From: Endozoicomonas sp. G2_2
GTDB taxonomy: Bacteria; Pseudomonadota; Gammaproteobacteria; Nevskiales; Salinisphaeraceae
Direction of reading: 5' to 3'
DNA: 64,000 nucleotides
Assembly (NCBI RefSeq): GCF_017744135.1
Contig: NZ_JAGHQU010000003.1
Span: 1-64,000, forward strand
The translations under genes and the position numbers were made by a program. Below the pieces are notes generated by a model. It saw only the letters and a list, made by a program, of their open reading frames with translations. It did not search any database and was not told the origin of the DNA. Below are positions 24,516-34,713 of the stretch, in pieces. Each line of letters begins with the position of its first letter. Within the stretch, counting starts at the first letter, position 1.

Positions 24516-27233
24516 TTATTCGGCTTCGTCTTCGGTTTCGGCCGCCACCGAGGCCTCGATGGTCTCGACCTGCAGCGCCTCGTCGTCGGTGATATCGGCC
24601 TGCGTATAGAGCAGCTTGCGATAGTTCTTGGCCGAGTAGCGCAGATCCTGATCCTGGAAATTCGCGGAACTCGGATCGTCCGACTGGCCGTAGCTGATCA
24701 GCCCGTAACCCTGCGGGCCTTCGTCGGTGAAGCTCAGGCCGAAGTGCCAACTGGTGCCGTAGGCAATCCGCCAGCCTTCGTTGTCGGCGCTCGACAGGCT
24801 GCCCGTGTTCGGGATGGTGCCGGCGGGCGCGACGCGCGGATAGCGGGTGCCATCCTCCACGCGACCCGTATCTGGACGCACGATGTTGAAGCCGCCTTCC
24901 AGGTTCTGGTTGCCGTGCCATTCGATCGGGCTGCCGGACGGCGCCGGCGTGCCGCCGGGCGGGGTGCCGGCCGACTGCTGCTGGCGTTGCACATCGCCCA
25001 GACGCGCGTCGTAGGCGATGTTCACCTGGTCCAGTCGGTTCAGGCCGCGAGCCAGCGAGGCCAGCATCGGATCCTGGGCAACATCGGCCGGCGCTTCGTT
25101 CGGCGTGCTCGGCGTGGTTGCCGGGTTGGTCGGGTCGAACGCCACCGAGAACTCGCTCGGGAAGGCCGGGTCGTAGTCGCCGATGAATACACGGAAAACG
25201 TGGGCACCCCGGCTGTCCACGTCGTATATGCCGTCCCAGTTGGCCAGTGCGGTGCAGCCCTCGGCCACGGAACGGCTGCTGCTGTCGTCGGTAGCAATCG
25301 GCGTGGTGCCGGCCGCGTCACACCGGGTCAGCAGTTCGTCGAGCAGCGTCTCGGCGTAGTAGGCGCGGTTGGAATAGAGCGCCTTGATGATCTCCTCGCC
25401 GGTGAACTTGCCGTCGCTGCCGGCCGGCGCCACCGTGGACAGGCCGGTATCGGTCGGGTTCTCCAGCATCGCCAGGCCCATACGGGTACGCGGCGAGAGA
25501 ATGCTTTCGGTCGGCCCGAAGAGCGGCGAGAACCCGGTCAGGAAGGCGTCCGGGTTGGTCGCCCAGTAGCTGTCGTTCGAGTTCTGGACATAATCGCGGC
25601 GTTCGAGCTTGGGCATGCCGTCATAGGCGATACGCCCGCCGCAATCGCCCTCGACCCAGTCGTTCAACCCGCGGCTGCCGTCGAGAAGCGTCACACCGTT
25701 GGCGAACAGGCCGCCGACCACCGGGTTCGTGTTCGCCCGTGCCTGGAACGCCTGCAGCGCGCCGCCGGACAGGTTGGGTACCGACGTGCCGTCGATATAG
25801 AAGGCCTGGCCGGAATCGTCGGCGTACATCGTGTTGACCCAGAGCACGCTGCCGCAGCTTTCGAACGGCTGCTGGAACTGGTCCACGTTGCGCGCGCGGC
25901 CCATGTTCAGCCACTGATCCACGACCAGACGCGCGGTATCGGCGTTCGCATCGCGATAGGTGAACGCCGTGGGACGACCGGCGAAGGTATTGCCCCACGC
26001 CGGAAGATTGCCGTTGATGACGTTGCCGGCCAGCATCGGCCCGTGTTCCGAGTAGTAGAAATCACGCTCGAAGGTCGCCGTCTGGCCGCCGCCGACATTG
26101 ACCTGGATGGAAATCGTCTTTTGCGTGATGGGCTTTTCTTCGCCGTCCTTGATATAGGTCAGATTGTCGCCGGACTTCAGCGTGAGGTCGTAGAGCGTGA
26201 AATGCTGGGCCGTGGACACGGTATGCGTCCAGGCGATGTTTTCGTTGAAGCCGATCAGCGGAATCACGACGCCGATCAGGCCGGCGCCATTGACGTCGTA
26301 GACGCCCGGCACCGTGATCTGCATCTGATAGAGCCGGCGGTTACCGGTATACGGAAAGTGCGGGTTGGCCAGCAGGGCGCCCTTGCCGTTCTCGGTCAGC
26401 TCCGAGCCAATGCCCCAGCCGTTGCTGCCCATGCCGCGGTCGTTGTAATTGGTCTTGAGCCCGAGTGCTTGCGGCGTTAGACGTGCGACGCTGGCCGCCA
26501 GCCGGTTTGCCTCGGCGGGATTGGCGCTTGCGCTCGCTGCCGGCATGGCCATCGTGGGCGCTGGACTCGTGCCGGGCGGTACCGCAGCAAAAAGAGGCCC
26601 CTGAACGAAGTTGTCGCCGCTCGCGTAGAGCGCGACCAGCTGATAGTAGGCATAGACGTCTTCGGCGCTGATCGGCCGTACCCAGGGCGCCTGATTGCAC
26701 TTGGCGGGCAGATCGGCCGGCGCGGTCTCGTCGACGTACTTGTTATAGCCGGCGGCGAAGCCGCGAAGCATGGCCTGCGAAGGCGCCGAGATTTCATCGA
26801 ACTCGGCCTGCGCTTTTTCGAGCAGGCCCAGCGCCTTGTAACTGAAATCCGTGACGATGTTGATGCCGACGGGCAGCGCGGCGGCGACGTCCGGGCCCGG
26901 GCCGTAGAACATGGCCCGCTCGCCGCGCGCACGGATGATCGAGTCGGCGATCAGGCAGACATTGTCGCGTGCCTGCACATAGCCGGAGCCGAACGCCGCG
27001 GATTCGAGGTTGTCGGCGGTGATATGCGGCACGCTGCCGGTGGTGGTCTGAATACGCGCACTCAGCGCGCCGTCCGGTGCATTGATCTGGCTGTCGCTCA
27101 GCGCCGGCAGGCCGTTGCCGCTGCCACCGCCCGAGTCGCTGTCGCTATCCGATGAGCAGCCGATCAGGCCGGCCGACAGACACAGCGAAATGCCGGCCAC
27201 CAGCACCGGCCGCTTCCAGTGAATTGTTTTCAT
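24516..27233 (-). CDS. Penicillin acylase family lipoprotein (possible acyl-homoserine-lactone acylase)
   Basis: A 905-residue Ntn-hydrolase. The signal peptide ends at a lipobox (AGLIGCSS, Cys26), so it is likely membrane-anchored, followed by a Ser/Asp/Gly-rich linker. The small (alpha) domain precedes the autocleavage site GSNGWGIG, where Ser270 becomes the N-terminal nucleophile after processing; LLANPHFPY and the beta-subunit motifs follow. Members cleave amide bonds of penicillins, cephalosporins or N-acyl-homoserine lactones. At the C-terminus there is an acidic tail (EAEDEAE-like). Start ATG 27233 (MKTIHWKRPVLVAG) gives the signal peptide; the longer frame is rejected. Substrate is not determinable from sequence; the family layout is nearer to AHL or aculeacin acylases. 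Confidence 0.88.
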   Translation of the reverse strand: MKTIHWKRPVLVAGISLCLSAGLIGCSSDSDSDSGGGSGNGLPALSDSQINAPDGALSARIQTTTGSVPHITADNLESAAFGSGYVQARDNVCLIADSIIRARGERAMFYGPGPDVAAALPVGINIVTDFSYKALGLLEKAQAEFDEISAPSQAMLRGFAAGYNKYVDETAPADLPAKCNQAPWVRPISAEDVYAYYQLVALYASGDNFVQGPLFAAVPPGTSPAPTMAMPAASASANPAEANRLAASVARLTPQALGLKTNYNDRGMGSNGWGIGSELTENGKGALLANPHFPYTGNRRLYQMQITVPGVYDVNGAGLIGVVIPLIGFNENIAWTHTVSTAQHFTLYDLTLKSGDNLTYIKDGEEKPITQKTISIQVNVGGGQTATFERDFYYSEHGPMLAGNVINGNLPAWGNTFAGRPTAFTYRDANADTARLVVDQWLNMGRARNVDQFQQPFESCGSVLWVNTMYADDSGQAFYIDGTSVPNLSGGALQAFQARANTNPVVGGLFANGVTLLDGSRGLNDWVEGDCGGRIAYDGMPKLERRDYVQNSNDSYWATNPDAFLTGFSPLFGPTESILSPRTRMGLAMLENPTDTGLSTVAPAGSDGKFTGEEIIKALYSNRAYYAETLLDELLTRCDAAGTTPIATDDSSSRSVAEGCTALANWDGIYDVDSRGAHVFRVFIGDYDPAFPSEFSVAFDPTNPATTPSTPNEAPADVAQDPMLASLARGLNRLDQVNIAYDARLGDVQRQQQSAGTPPGGTPAPSGSPIEWHGNQNLEGGFNIVRPDTGRVEDGTRYPRVAPAGTIPNTGSLSSADNEGWRIAYGTSWHFGLSFTDEGPQGYGLISYGQSDDPSSANFQDQDLRYSAKNYRKLLYTQADITDDEALQVETIEASVAAETEDEAE

Positions 27234-27434
27234 TTTCTCCCCCGTTATATGTCCCGAGTTGGACGGCTCGATATTAGCCAAGTCGAACGGGATTTGCACG
27301 CGCCATGCATCGGCAGGTCGATACGACGCTTTGCGGGCCAAAACATGCCGTTAGCGCGCGTGGGAGGCGTGCCGCCGCAACTATATTTGCGCGCGTTTGC
27401 ATCCATGATCGCGTCGCGGCGTTATAGTATTTCC

Positions 27435-27932
27435 ATGAACAGAAAAATCGTCGCTCTCGCAATCTGTGGCGCGCTGCTCAGCGCCTGTGCCAGCGGTCCG
27501 GCCTACCGGGCGGCCGTGGAGCCGGACGACTACGGCTATCGCGATACCCTGCTCACGTCGGATCGTTACCGGGTGAGCTTTGCCGGCGATTACGGCATGG
27601 CCCGGGAAACGGTCGAGAATTTCGCGCTGTTTCGCGCCGCCGACCTTGCCGTGAACCGGGGTGCCGAGCGGTTTCGCATCAACTCACGCGAGACATCGCC
27701 GGTGACCAGCCACTCCGGCGGCGGGCCGAGCACGAGCATCGGCTATGGCTGGGGCTATCCGTTTTGGGGCACCAGTGTCGGCTATTCCACCGGCGGCGCG
27801 AGCCGTACGCGCTACGAGACGGTGCTCGAGATCCAGGTCGGTGACGACGTGCCCGAACAAGGGCAGGATGTCTACAACGCGACCGAACTCAAGCGCAATC
27901 TTTCGGCGTCTGTCGCGGCCGATGGTGGCTAG
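27435..27932 (+). CDS. Small lipoprotein of unknown function (CC0125/CC1285-like)
   Basis: A 165-residue exported protein with a lipobox (GALLSACAS, Cys about 17). The mature part has a beta-rich domain with the pattern YRVSFAGDYGMARETVENFALFRAADLAV, seen in a family of small alphaproteobacterial and gammaproteobacterial lipoproteins, then a Gly/Ser/Tyr/Trp-rich segment. No function is known. It is divergent from the acylase gene with 200 bases between, which must hold both promoters. Confidence 0.7.
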   Translation: MNRKIVALAICGALLSACASGPAYRAAVEPDDYGYRDTLLTSDRYRVSFAGDYGMARETVENFALFRAADLAVNRGAERFRINSRETSPVTSHSGGGPSTSIGYGWGYPFWGTSVGYSTGGASRTRYETVLEIQVGDDVPEQGQDVYNATELKRNLSASVAADGG

Positions 27933-27969
27933 CCAATAGCCGCTTGGCGCGCCTGCCTCGCCTGCGAGG

Positions 27970-28320
27970 CGGGGCGCGCTGGAGGATGTTGGCCAGGGTG
28001 TCGAACGGGGTCGCGGACGTAGAGTCGTCGCACACCGACGGTCCGCTGACCGGATCGTACTCGGTGGCATGGCGGCCGCGCGTATGCGCTCAGTAGCGGC
28101 GTCCGGATCGTCCGCTTCGATAGAAAGATCCGGTGCCGGCGTGTGTTCGAGCCGCTTTAGCTCGCCACGCTGACCTGTACCCGCGCCTGATCGTGGTTGC
28201 CGTAGGTGCGAAGCCCGCCGTGATCGATCAGCGTTTCCAGACCCGGGATGTCGCGATAGAAACGATCCGCTGTCACCGGCGTAGGCGTACGGATATTCGC
28301 GGTAATGCGTTGGCCTTCAT
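27970..28320 (-). pseudogene. Decayed VOC family (glyoxalase-like) gene
   Basis: Read on the minus strand from ATG 28320 (MKANALPRISVR), family features survive only by switching frames: FYRDIPGLETLIDHGGL (VOC first half), QVSVAS followed at once by a stop, then APDLSIEADDPDAA, a fragment EYDPVSGP, GVRRLYVRDP in another frame and FDTLANILQRA in the last. These are the ordered parts of a single VOC domain of about 120 residues. At least three frame breaks and a stop make it non-functional. It is not on any long open frame and is easily missed. It lies directly downstream of the TonB operon in the same direction. Confidence 0.72.
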
Positions 28321-28369
28321 GGGCTTGGCTCCTGGGGCAGGGTATGCCGAACCTGAACCGAGAGCGTGA

Positions 28370-29254
28370 TCAACGCAGCTGGAAACGTACCGGCACGGTC
28401 AACGCCAATCGCTGCATGGAGACGCTGTCGGGCAGCGCGGGCATGGGGTTGGCCTTGCGGATCATGTCGCGCACGGCCTCATCGAGCAGTTCGTGGCCGG
28501 AGCTTTCACGAATTTCCCAGTCCAGCACGCGGCCATTGCGGTCCATGACGAAATACAGCAGGACCGTGCCTTCCTGACGCAGGCGGCGGGCGCGGCGTGG
28601 ATAGTCCTTGTAGCGCTGCAGCCAGGCGCTGAGCTCGCTCTGGTAGTCCGGCGGTGTGTCCGACACGCTGCCGGTGGTGCCCTGTTGCGTGCGTTGCGCG
28701 GTCTGTGCCGCCTGCGCCGGGGCGTTGTCCTGATCCTGACCGCCCGCCGGCTCGGCGCTTTGCGAGCGCTGTGCGCTGCGCGTGGGCTCGGGCGGCGCGG
28801 GTTCGCGTTTGGGCTGCGGACGCGGCTCCGGTTTCGGCTCCGGTCTGGGCGTCGGCTTCGGTTCGGGCTCTGGCTGTGGTTCGGGTTCCGGCTCGGGCTC
28901 CGGCTCGGGCTCCGGCACTGGTTCCGGTTCCGGTACCGGCGTTGGTTCAGGCTCGGGTTCCGGCGTCGGCTCAGGTTCGGGTTCGGGTTCCGGCTCAGGT
29001 TCGGGTTCGGGTTCCGGCTCGGGCGGCGGTGCGTCCTCTTCCGGGGGGTCGTTTTCTTCCGCCGGTGCGTCGGCGGCGACCTGCTCGGGTTTTGGTTCGC
29101 CCTGTTCCGGCGCGAGCGCGATACGGACACCGCTGGCGCCGCTCTGGGTGGACGACAGGGTGTCCTCCACCTGGAAGCGGATCAGCAGAGCCGCATGGGC
29201 GACGAGGGCGATCGCGAGCACGACCAGCCAGTGGCGCAGACCGATACGTTTCAT
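28370..29254 (-). CDS. TonB family energy transducer
   Basis: A 294-residue protein. One N-terminal transmembrane helix (about residues 8-25, [15 protein letters not shown], with the SHLS-like His21) anchors it in the inner membrane. A periplasmic spacer follows, made of Pro-Glu repeats (about residues 73-155), then Pro-Lys/Arg segments. The C-terminal TonB domain (about 215-294) contains [20 protein letters not shown] and GHELLDEAV. TonB transmits proton-motive force from ExbB/ExbD to outer-membrane receptors. Start overlaps the second exbD by four bases (ATGA). Confidence 0.9.
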   Translation of the reverse strand: MKRIGLRHWLVVLAIALVAHAALLIRFQVEDTLSSTQSGASGVRIALAPEQGEPKPEQVAADAPAEENDPPEEDAPPPEPEPEPEPEPEPEPEPEPTPEPEPEPTPVPEPEPVPEPEPEPEPEPEPQPEPEPKPTPRPEPKPEPRPQPKREPAPPEPTRSAQRSQSAEPAGGQDQDNAPAQAAQTAQRTQQGTTGSVSDTPPDYQSELSAWLQRYKDYPRRARRLRQEGTVLLYFVMDRNGRVLDWEIRESSGHELLDEAVRDMIRKANPMPALPDSVSMQRLALTVPVRFQLR

Positions 29255-29652
29255 GGGTCCTGGTGACGTGTCAGTAGATCCACCTCGCTGATGCCCGCAC
29301 GTCGAAGCGCGGTGAACAGGCCAGTGAGCGACTCGGCCTTGATGCCGCCGTCGGCCCGGATCTGCAGCGGCTTGTCGTCGGGCCAGTCGGCGAGCGCGTC
29401 GGCCAGGCCATCACGCTCGATCGGTTCACCGGCAAAGGCGAGCCGGCCGTCGGCGGCCACGGCAAGAACCTGGCGCTGAAGTTGGGCCGCCTTCTGTGTT
29501 TCGGCCGTGTCCGGCGCGGTCAGTTCGAACGGGGGATTCTGTGCCAGCACGCCCGCCAGCATGAAAAAGATCAACAACAGAAAAACGATGTTGATCAGCG
29601 GCAGCACGTTCTCCTCGGTCGAGCGAGGCCGTTTTGGTGGCGGCACGATCAT
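29251..29652 (-). CDS. ExbD/TolR family biopolymer transport protein (second copy)
   Basis: A 133-residue protein with one N-terminal helix containing the essential Asp-region pattern [18 protein letters not shown] (here with N at the usual Asp-like site: PLINIVF) and a periplasmic domain. It overlaps both neighbours by four bases. The missing acidic residue at the position usually written PLIDVVF is notable: the other ExbD keeps it. This copy may be a structural or substrate-specific partner. Confidence 0.85.
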   Translation of the reverse strand: MIVPPPKRPRSTEENVLPLINIVFLLLIFFMLAGVLAQNPPFELTAPDTAETQKAAQLQRQVLAVAADGRLAFAGEPIERDGLADALADWPDDKPLQIRADGGIKAESLTGLFTALRRAGISEVDLLTRHQDP

Positions 29653-30059
29653 GGTCTGGAACTGTTCGATCCGGTGGCCAGCGACATCGGTGCGACGCCC
29701 GCGCCCGAAAGCGCATCGAGCGCGCCGACGGTCACATCCAGTGTGGCCTGGGCGTCGGGCTGCACGATCACGGCCGAAATTTCGTCGTTGTCGCGTGCGC
29801 TGTTCAACCGGCGCGCCAGTTCGCGCGGGCTGTCATAGCGGCGACCGTCGTAGTTCAGCCCGCCCTCGGCATCGACGCGCACCACGGCTGGCGGCGTTTC
29901 GCTGGCGGGTGCTTCGGTGGTGCCGGTCGCCAGCGTGATCGGGCGCCAGTCGGTGAAGCTCGTCGCCAGCATGAAGAACACCAGCAGAATGAACACCACG
30001 TCGATCAGCGGCGTCAGGCTGATCGTGTGCTTGCGTCGTTCGAAGGTCTCGATATGCAT
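29649..30059 (-). CDS. ExbD/TolR family biopolymer transport protein (first copy)
   Basis: A 136-residue protein with one N-terminal helix, LTPLIDVVFILLVFFML, which keeps the proton-carrying Asp (Asp in PLIDVVF), followed by a periplasmic domain. It lies 35 bases after the ExbB-like gene. Together with the second ExbD it may form a mixed dimer in the proton channel. Confidence 0.9.
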   Translation of the reverse strand: MHIETFERRKHTISLTPLIDVVFILLVFFMLATSFTDWRPITLATGTTEAPASETPPAVVRVDAEGGLNYDGRRYDSPRELARRLNSARDNDEISAVIVQPDAQATLDVTVGALDALSGAGVAPMSLATGSNSSRP

Positions 30060-30094
30060 GTCGGGCGTCGATCGGCGGACGGGTCGACCGATCT

Positions 30095-30817
30095 CTAGGC
30101 GTGCGCTGCCGACGTTCTGGGCGTGCCCGCACGCTGGGCGTTATCCGCCGGCGCCTGGCTGGACAGCCCTGCAGCCTCGTGACGGGTGAAAAAGCGGGTG
30201 AGCGCGTCCTGCATGTCTTCGTGCAGGCGCTCGACCACGCGTTCACACCAGTTCAGTGCGACCACGGCCGGAATCGCCACGACCAGGCCTACGGCCGTGG
30301 TGAGCAACGCTTCCCAGATACCGTTGGACAGTACCGAGGGGTCGACCTGGCTGCCGGCGTTGGCCAACTGCTGGAAGGCCGTGATCATGCCCATGACGGT
30401 ACCGAGCAGGCCCAGCAGCGGCGCCAGCGAGCCGATCACCTCGAGCGGGCGGAAATAACTGCGCATCTGGCTCAGGTGCCGGGCGCCGACGCGGGCCGCT
30501 TCTTCGCGCACGATGCTCACGCTGGCGCCGGAGGAAACACCGCGCATGGCCACAGCCAGGGCATCGGCGATGGGGTTGCGTTCGTCGGCGAGCGCGGCGA
30601 TGGCGCCGTCGCGGTCGCCCGAGCGCCACTGATCCAGCGCCGGCGTGATGAAGCTGCGCTTGCCGACCCGGACGCTGGCGTACTGCCAGCACTTGAGGAG
30701 CACGATGGCCAGGCCGACCACCGACATCGCGACGAGCACGGCGACGACCGGGCCGCCCAGACGCAACAGGTCGAACAGACCGGCGAAATCGAAGACCGCG
30801 GAACTCTCTGGTGTCAT
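30095..30817 (-). CDS. MotA/TolQ/ExbB family proton channel protein
   Basis: A 240-residue protein with three hydrophobic helices in the ExbB layout: helix 1 near residues 15-40, then a long cytoplasmic part, then LLGLLGTVMGMITAFQQLA (helix 2) and ALLTTAVGLVVAIPAVVALN (helix 3). It forms the pentameric channel that, with ExbD, uses proton flow to energise TonB. First gene of the exbB-exbD-exbD-tonB operon. A Fur-like site lies about 80 bases upstream. Confidence 0.9.
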   Translation of the reverse strand: MTPESSAVFDFAGLFDLLRLGGPVVAVLVAMSVVGLAIVLLKCWQYASVRVGKRSFITPALDQWRSGDRDGAIAALADERNPIADALAVAMRGVSSGASVSIVREEAARVGARHLSQMRSYFRPLEVIGSLAPLLGLLGTVMGMITAFQQLANAGSQVDPSVLSNGIWEALLTTAVGLVVAIPAVVALNWCERVVERLHEDMQDALTRFFTRHEAAGLSSQAPADNAQRAGTPRTSAAHA

Positions 30818-30892
30818 TGCAGCTTTCCCAACTGAGTGGCGTGGCGCGCAGCGCGCGACAACGCCCGGTAGTATGAATCAAACCGCACCTAG

Positions 30893-30913
30893 ATGCGAAC
30901 GATTATTATTAAC
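30893..30913 (-). promoter_or_regulatory. Possible Fur box upstream of the ExbB-ExbD-TonB operon
   Basis: On the minus strand the sequence aataataatcgttcgc (30910-30895) matches 12 of 16 positions of the Fur core aatgataatcattatc. It is an AT-rich patch in GC-rich DNA, 80 bases before the operon start. This fits iron repression of a TonB energising set. It also lies upstream of acs, where it is less meaningful. Confidence 0.45.
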
Positions 30914-31064
30914 GGCTGCCGTTGTGCCGTAGCCCGCGCACTTTGAATCGGCCGGCGCTCCAGGCCGTGTCGGCACTGCAACATGCGCCTTTCGTCTTAT
31001 GCAGACAGGCTTTTTAAGTGCGTATGCTGATTTCCAAGTTGCAATCGATGCATTTGGAGACTTT

Positions 31065-33020
<1,956 letters not shown>

Positions 33021-33080
33021 CGTCGAGGCGATCTGCAGCGGCGGCGCCACCCGGCGCTGCCGCCCAAGATCACAGGGGGT

Positions 33081-33128
33081 GGCCGGCCCGGTGTTGCGCA
33101 TTGCGCACGCCGGCGCCGGCCTTTTTTA
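33081..33128 (+). terminator. Intrinsic terminator of acs
   Basis: A long GC-rich hairpin, ggccggcccggtgttgcgca (33081-33100) with its near-perfect complement ending at 33121, is followed by a run of six T. It separates acs from the thiolase gene. Confidence 0.88.
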
Positions 33129-33257
33129 TGCGCGCCAGTGCCCGGCATGCGAGGCCCGTCGGCCTGCGTGTTGTCCCGCCCGCGACGATTTTTCGTAACA
33201 TGGCGAGCCTCATGCCGCCTCGCGGCCATCGACTCTGCATCCCAGGAGTACTCGCAA

Positions 33258-34439
33258 GTGAAGGACAACATCGTCATCGCCGCCGCCGGGCGTACCGCCA
33301 TCGGCCGTTTCGGCGGCACCCTGGCCGGCATCCCCGCGACCGAACTCGGCGCCCACGCCATCCGCGCGCTGCTGGCGCGTCACGACATTCCGGTCGATGC
33401 GGTCGATGAAGTGATCATGGGCCAGGTGCTCGCGGCCGGTGCCGGTCAGAACCCAGCTCGCCAAGCCTCGATCCGGGCCGGTCTCGGCGATGCCACGCCG
33501 GCGATGACCATTAACAAGGTCTGCGGCAGCGGTTTGAAAGCGGTGATGCTGGCTGCCCAGGCCGTCGCCATGGGCGATGCCGAGCTGATCGTGGCCGGCG
33601 GGCAGGAGAACATGAGTTCGGCACCGCATGTGCTGCCGAACTCGCGTAACGGCAAGCGCATGGGCGACTGGGAACTGGTCGACACCATGATTCGCGATGG
33701 CCTCTGGGACGCCTTCAACGGCTATCACATGGGCCAGACCGCCGAGAACGTGGCCGACAAATACCGGGTCTCGCGCGAAGAGCAGGACGAATTCGCCGCG
33801 CGTTCGCAGCAGCTGGCCGAGGAAGCGCTCAAGCACGGGCGTTTCGAGGACGAAGTGCTGCCGATCGAGGTGCCGCAGAAGAAGGGCGATGCCATCCAGT
33901 TCGCGCGCGACGAGGGCCCGCGGCCGGGCGTGACCGCCGAAGGTCTGAGCGGCCTCAAGCCGGCCTTTACGCGTAACGGCACGGTCACGGCCGGCAATGC
34001 CTCGGGCCTCAACGACGGCGCCGCGGCGGTAGTCGTCACCACGCGCAAGAAGTGCGAAGCGCTGGGCCTCACGCCGCTGGCATCCATCGCCGGCTATGCC
34101 AATGCCGGTGTCGATCCCGCACTGATGGGTATCGCGCCGGTGTCGGCCACCCAGCGTTGTCTCAAGCGTGTGGGTTGGGACGTGGCCGATCTCGACCTGA
34201 TCGAAGCCAACGAGGCGTTTGCCGCCCAGTCCGTGGCCGTCGGCCGTCAGCTGGAATGGGATCTCGCCAAGGTCAACGTCAACGGCGGCGCGATCGCCTT
34301 GGGGCACCCCATTGGTGCATCGGGCTGTCGCGTGCTGGTGACGCTGATCCACGAAATGATGCGTCGCGATGTGCAAAAGGGCCTGGCGACGCTGTGTATC
34401 GGCGGCGGACAGGGTGTCGCGCTCGCGCTCGAGCGCTGA
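33258..34439 (+). CDS. Acetyl-CoA C-acetyltransferase (thiolase)
   Basis: A 393-residue thiolase. The nucleophile is in [11 protein letters not shown] (Cys89); the C-terminal [10 protein letters not shown] and CIGGGQG segments carry the catalytic His and second Cys. It condenses two acetyl-CoA to acetoacetyl-CoA or cleaves it. The start is GTG 33258 ([13 protein letters not shown]) with AGGAG nine bases upstream; no Met gives a better fit. Gene name phaA or atoB cannot be decided, since no reductase or CoA-transferase gene is adjacent. Confidence 0.93.
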   Translation: MKDNIVIAAAGRTAIGRFGGTLAGIPATELGAHAIRALLARHDIPVDAVDEVIMGQVLAAGAGQNPARQASIRAGLGDATPAMTINKVCGSGLKAVMLAAQAVAMGDAELIVAGGQENMSSAPHVLPNSRNGKRMGDWELVDTMIRDGLWDAFNGYHMGQTAENVADKYRVSREEQDEFAARSQQLAEEALKHGRFEDEVLPIEVPQKKGDAIQFARDEGPRPGVTAEGLSGLKPAFTRNGTVTAGNASGLNDGAAAVVVTTRKKCEALGLTPLASIAGYANAGVDPALMGIAPVSATQRCLKRVGWDVADLDLIEANEAFAAQSVAVGRQLEWDLAKVNVNGGAIALGHPIGASGCRVLVTLIHEMMRRDVQKGLATLCIGGGQGVALALER

Positions 34440-34467
34440 TCCGGCGTCGGGGCGAAAAGTTCGATAC

Positions 34468-34501
34468 GCCCTAAATAATTGTTATCGCAATTATTTAGGG
34501 C
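34468..34501. repeat. Perfect AT-rich palindrome after the thiolase gene
   Basis: gccctaaataattg (34468-34481) and caattatttagggc (34488-34501) form a 14-bp perfect stem with a 6-base centre. The A+T content stands out from the surroundings. No U-run follows, so it is either a poor terminator or a protein-binding site. Confidence 0.6.
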
Positions 34502-34660
34502 CGCCGGCTGGCGTGGCTGCCGGCCGCTAGCGCATGGGTCGCTGATTCTGGCCCTGCTTTTGCATTAACGCAGGCGTACAGCGATCCTTGCGCCGTGTTG
34601 TTCTCCTCCAATACGTCTGCGCCCAAGTTTTTCTGCTTAGTCGCTGTGCAATCGCGGCTT

Positions 34661-34694
34661 CCGGCCGGCGCGTCGCGCCGGCCGGTTTTCTTTT
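34661..34694 (+). terminator. Plus-strand terminator between thiolase and TolC genes
   Basis: ccggccggc (34661-34669) pairs with gccggccgg (34677-34685), followed by ttttcttttttg. It would end transcripts from the thiolase gene or from a possible small RNA in 34502-34660. Confidence 0.8.
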
Positions 34695-34713
34695 TTGCGG
34701 TCGGGGTGACGCG

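Noticed and set aside
24477-26480. 667-codon plus-strand frame opposite the acylase gene
   Set aside because: Antisense shadow of a clear penicillin acylase; composition is Arg/Val/Ala-rich without motifs.
28800-29040. Tandem gc-rich repeats that look like a CRISPR or minisatellite
   Set aside because: They code a continuous Pro-Glu spacer in TonB; no unique spacers as in a CRISPR array.
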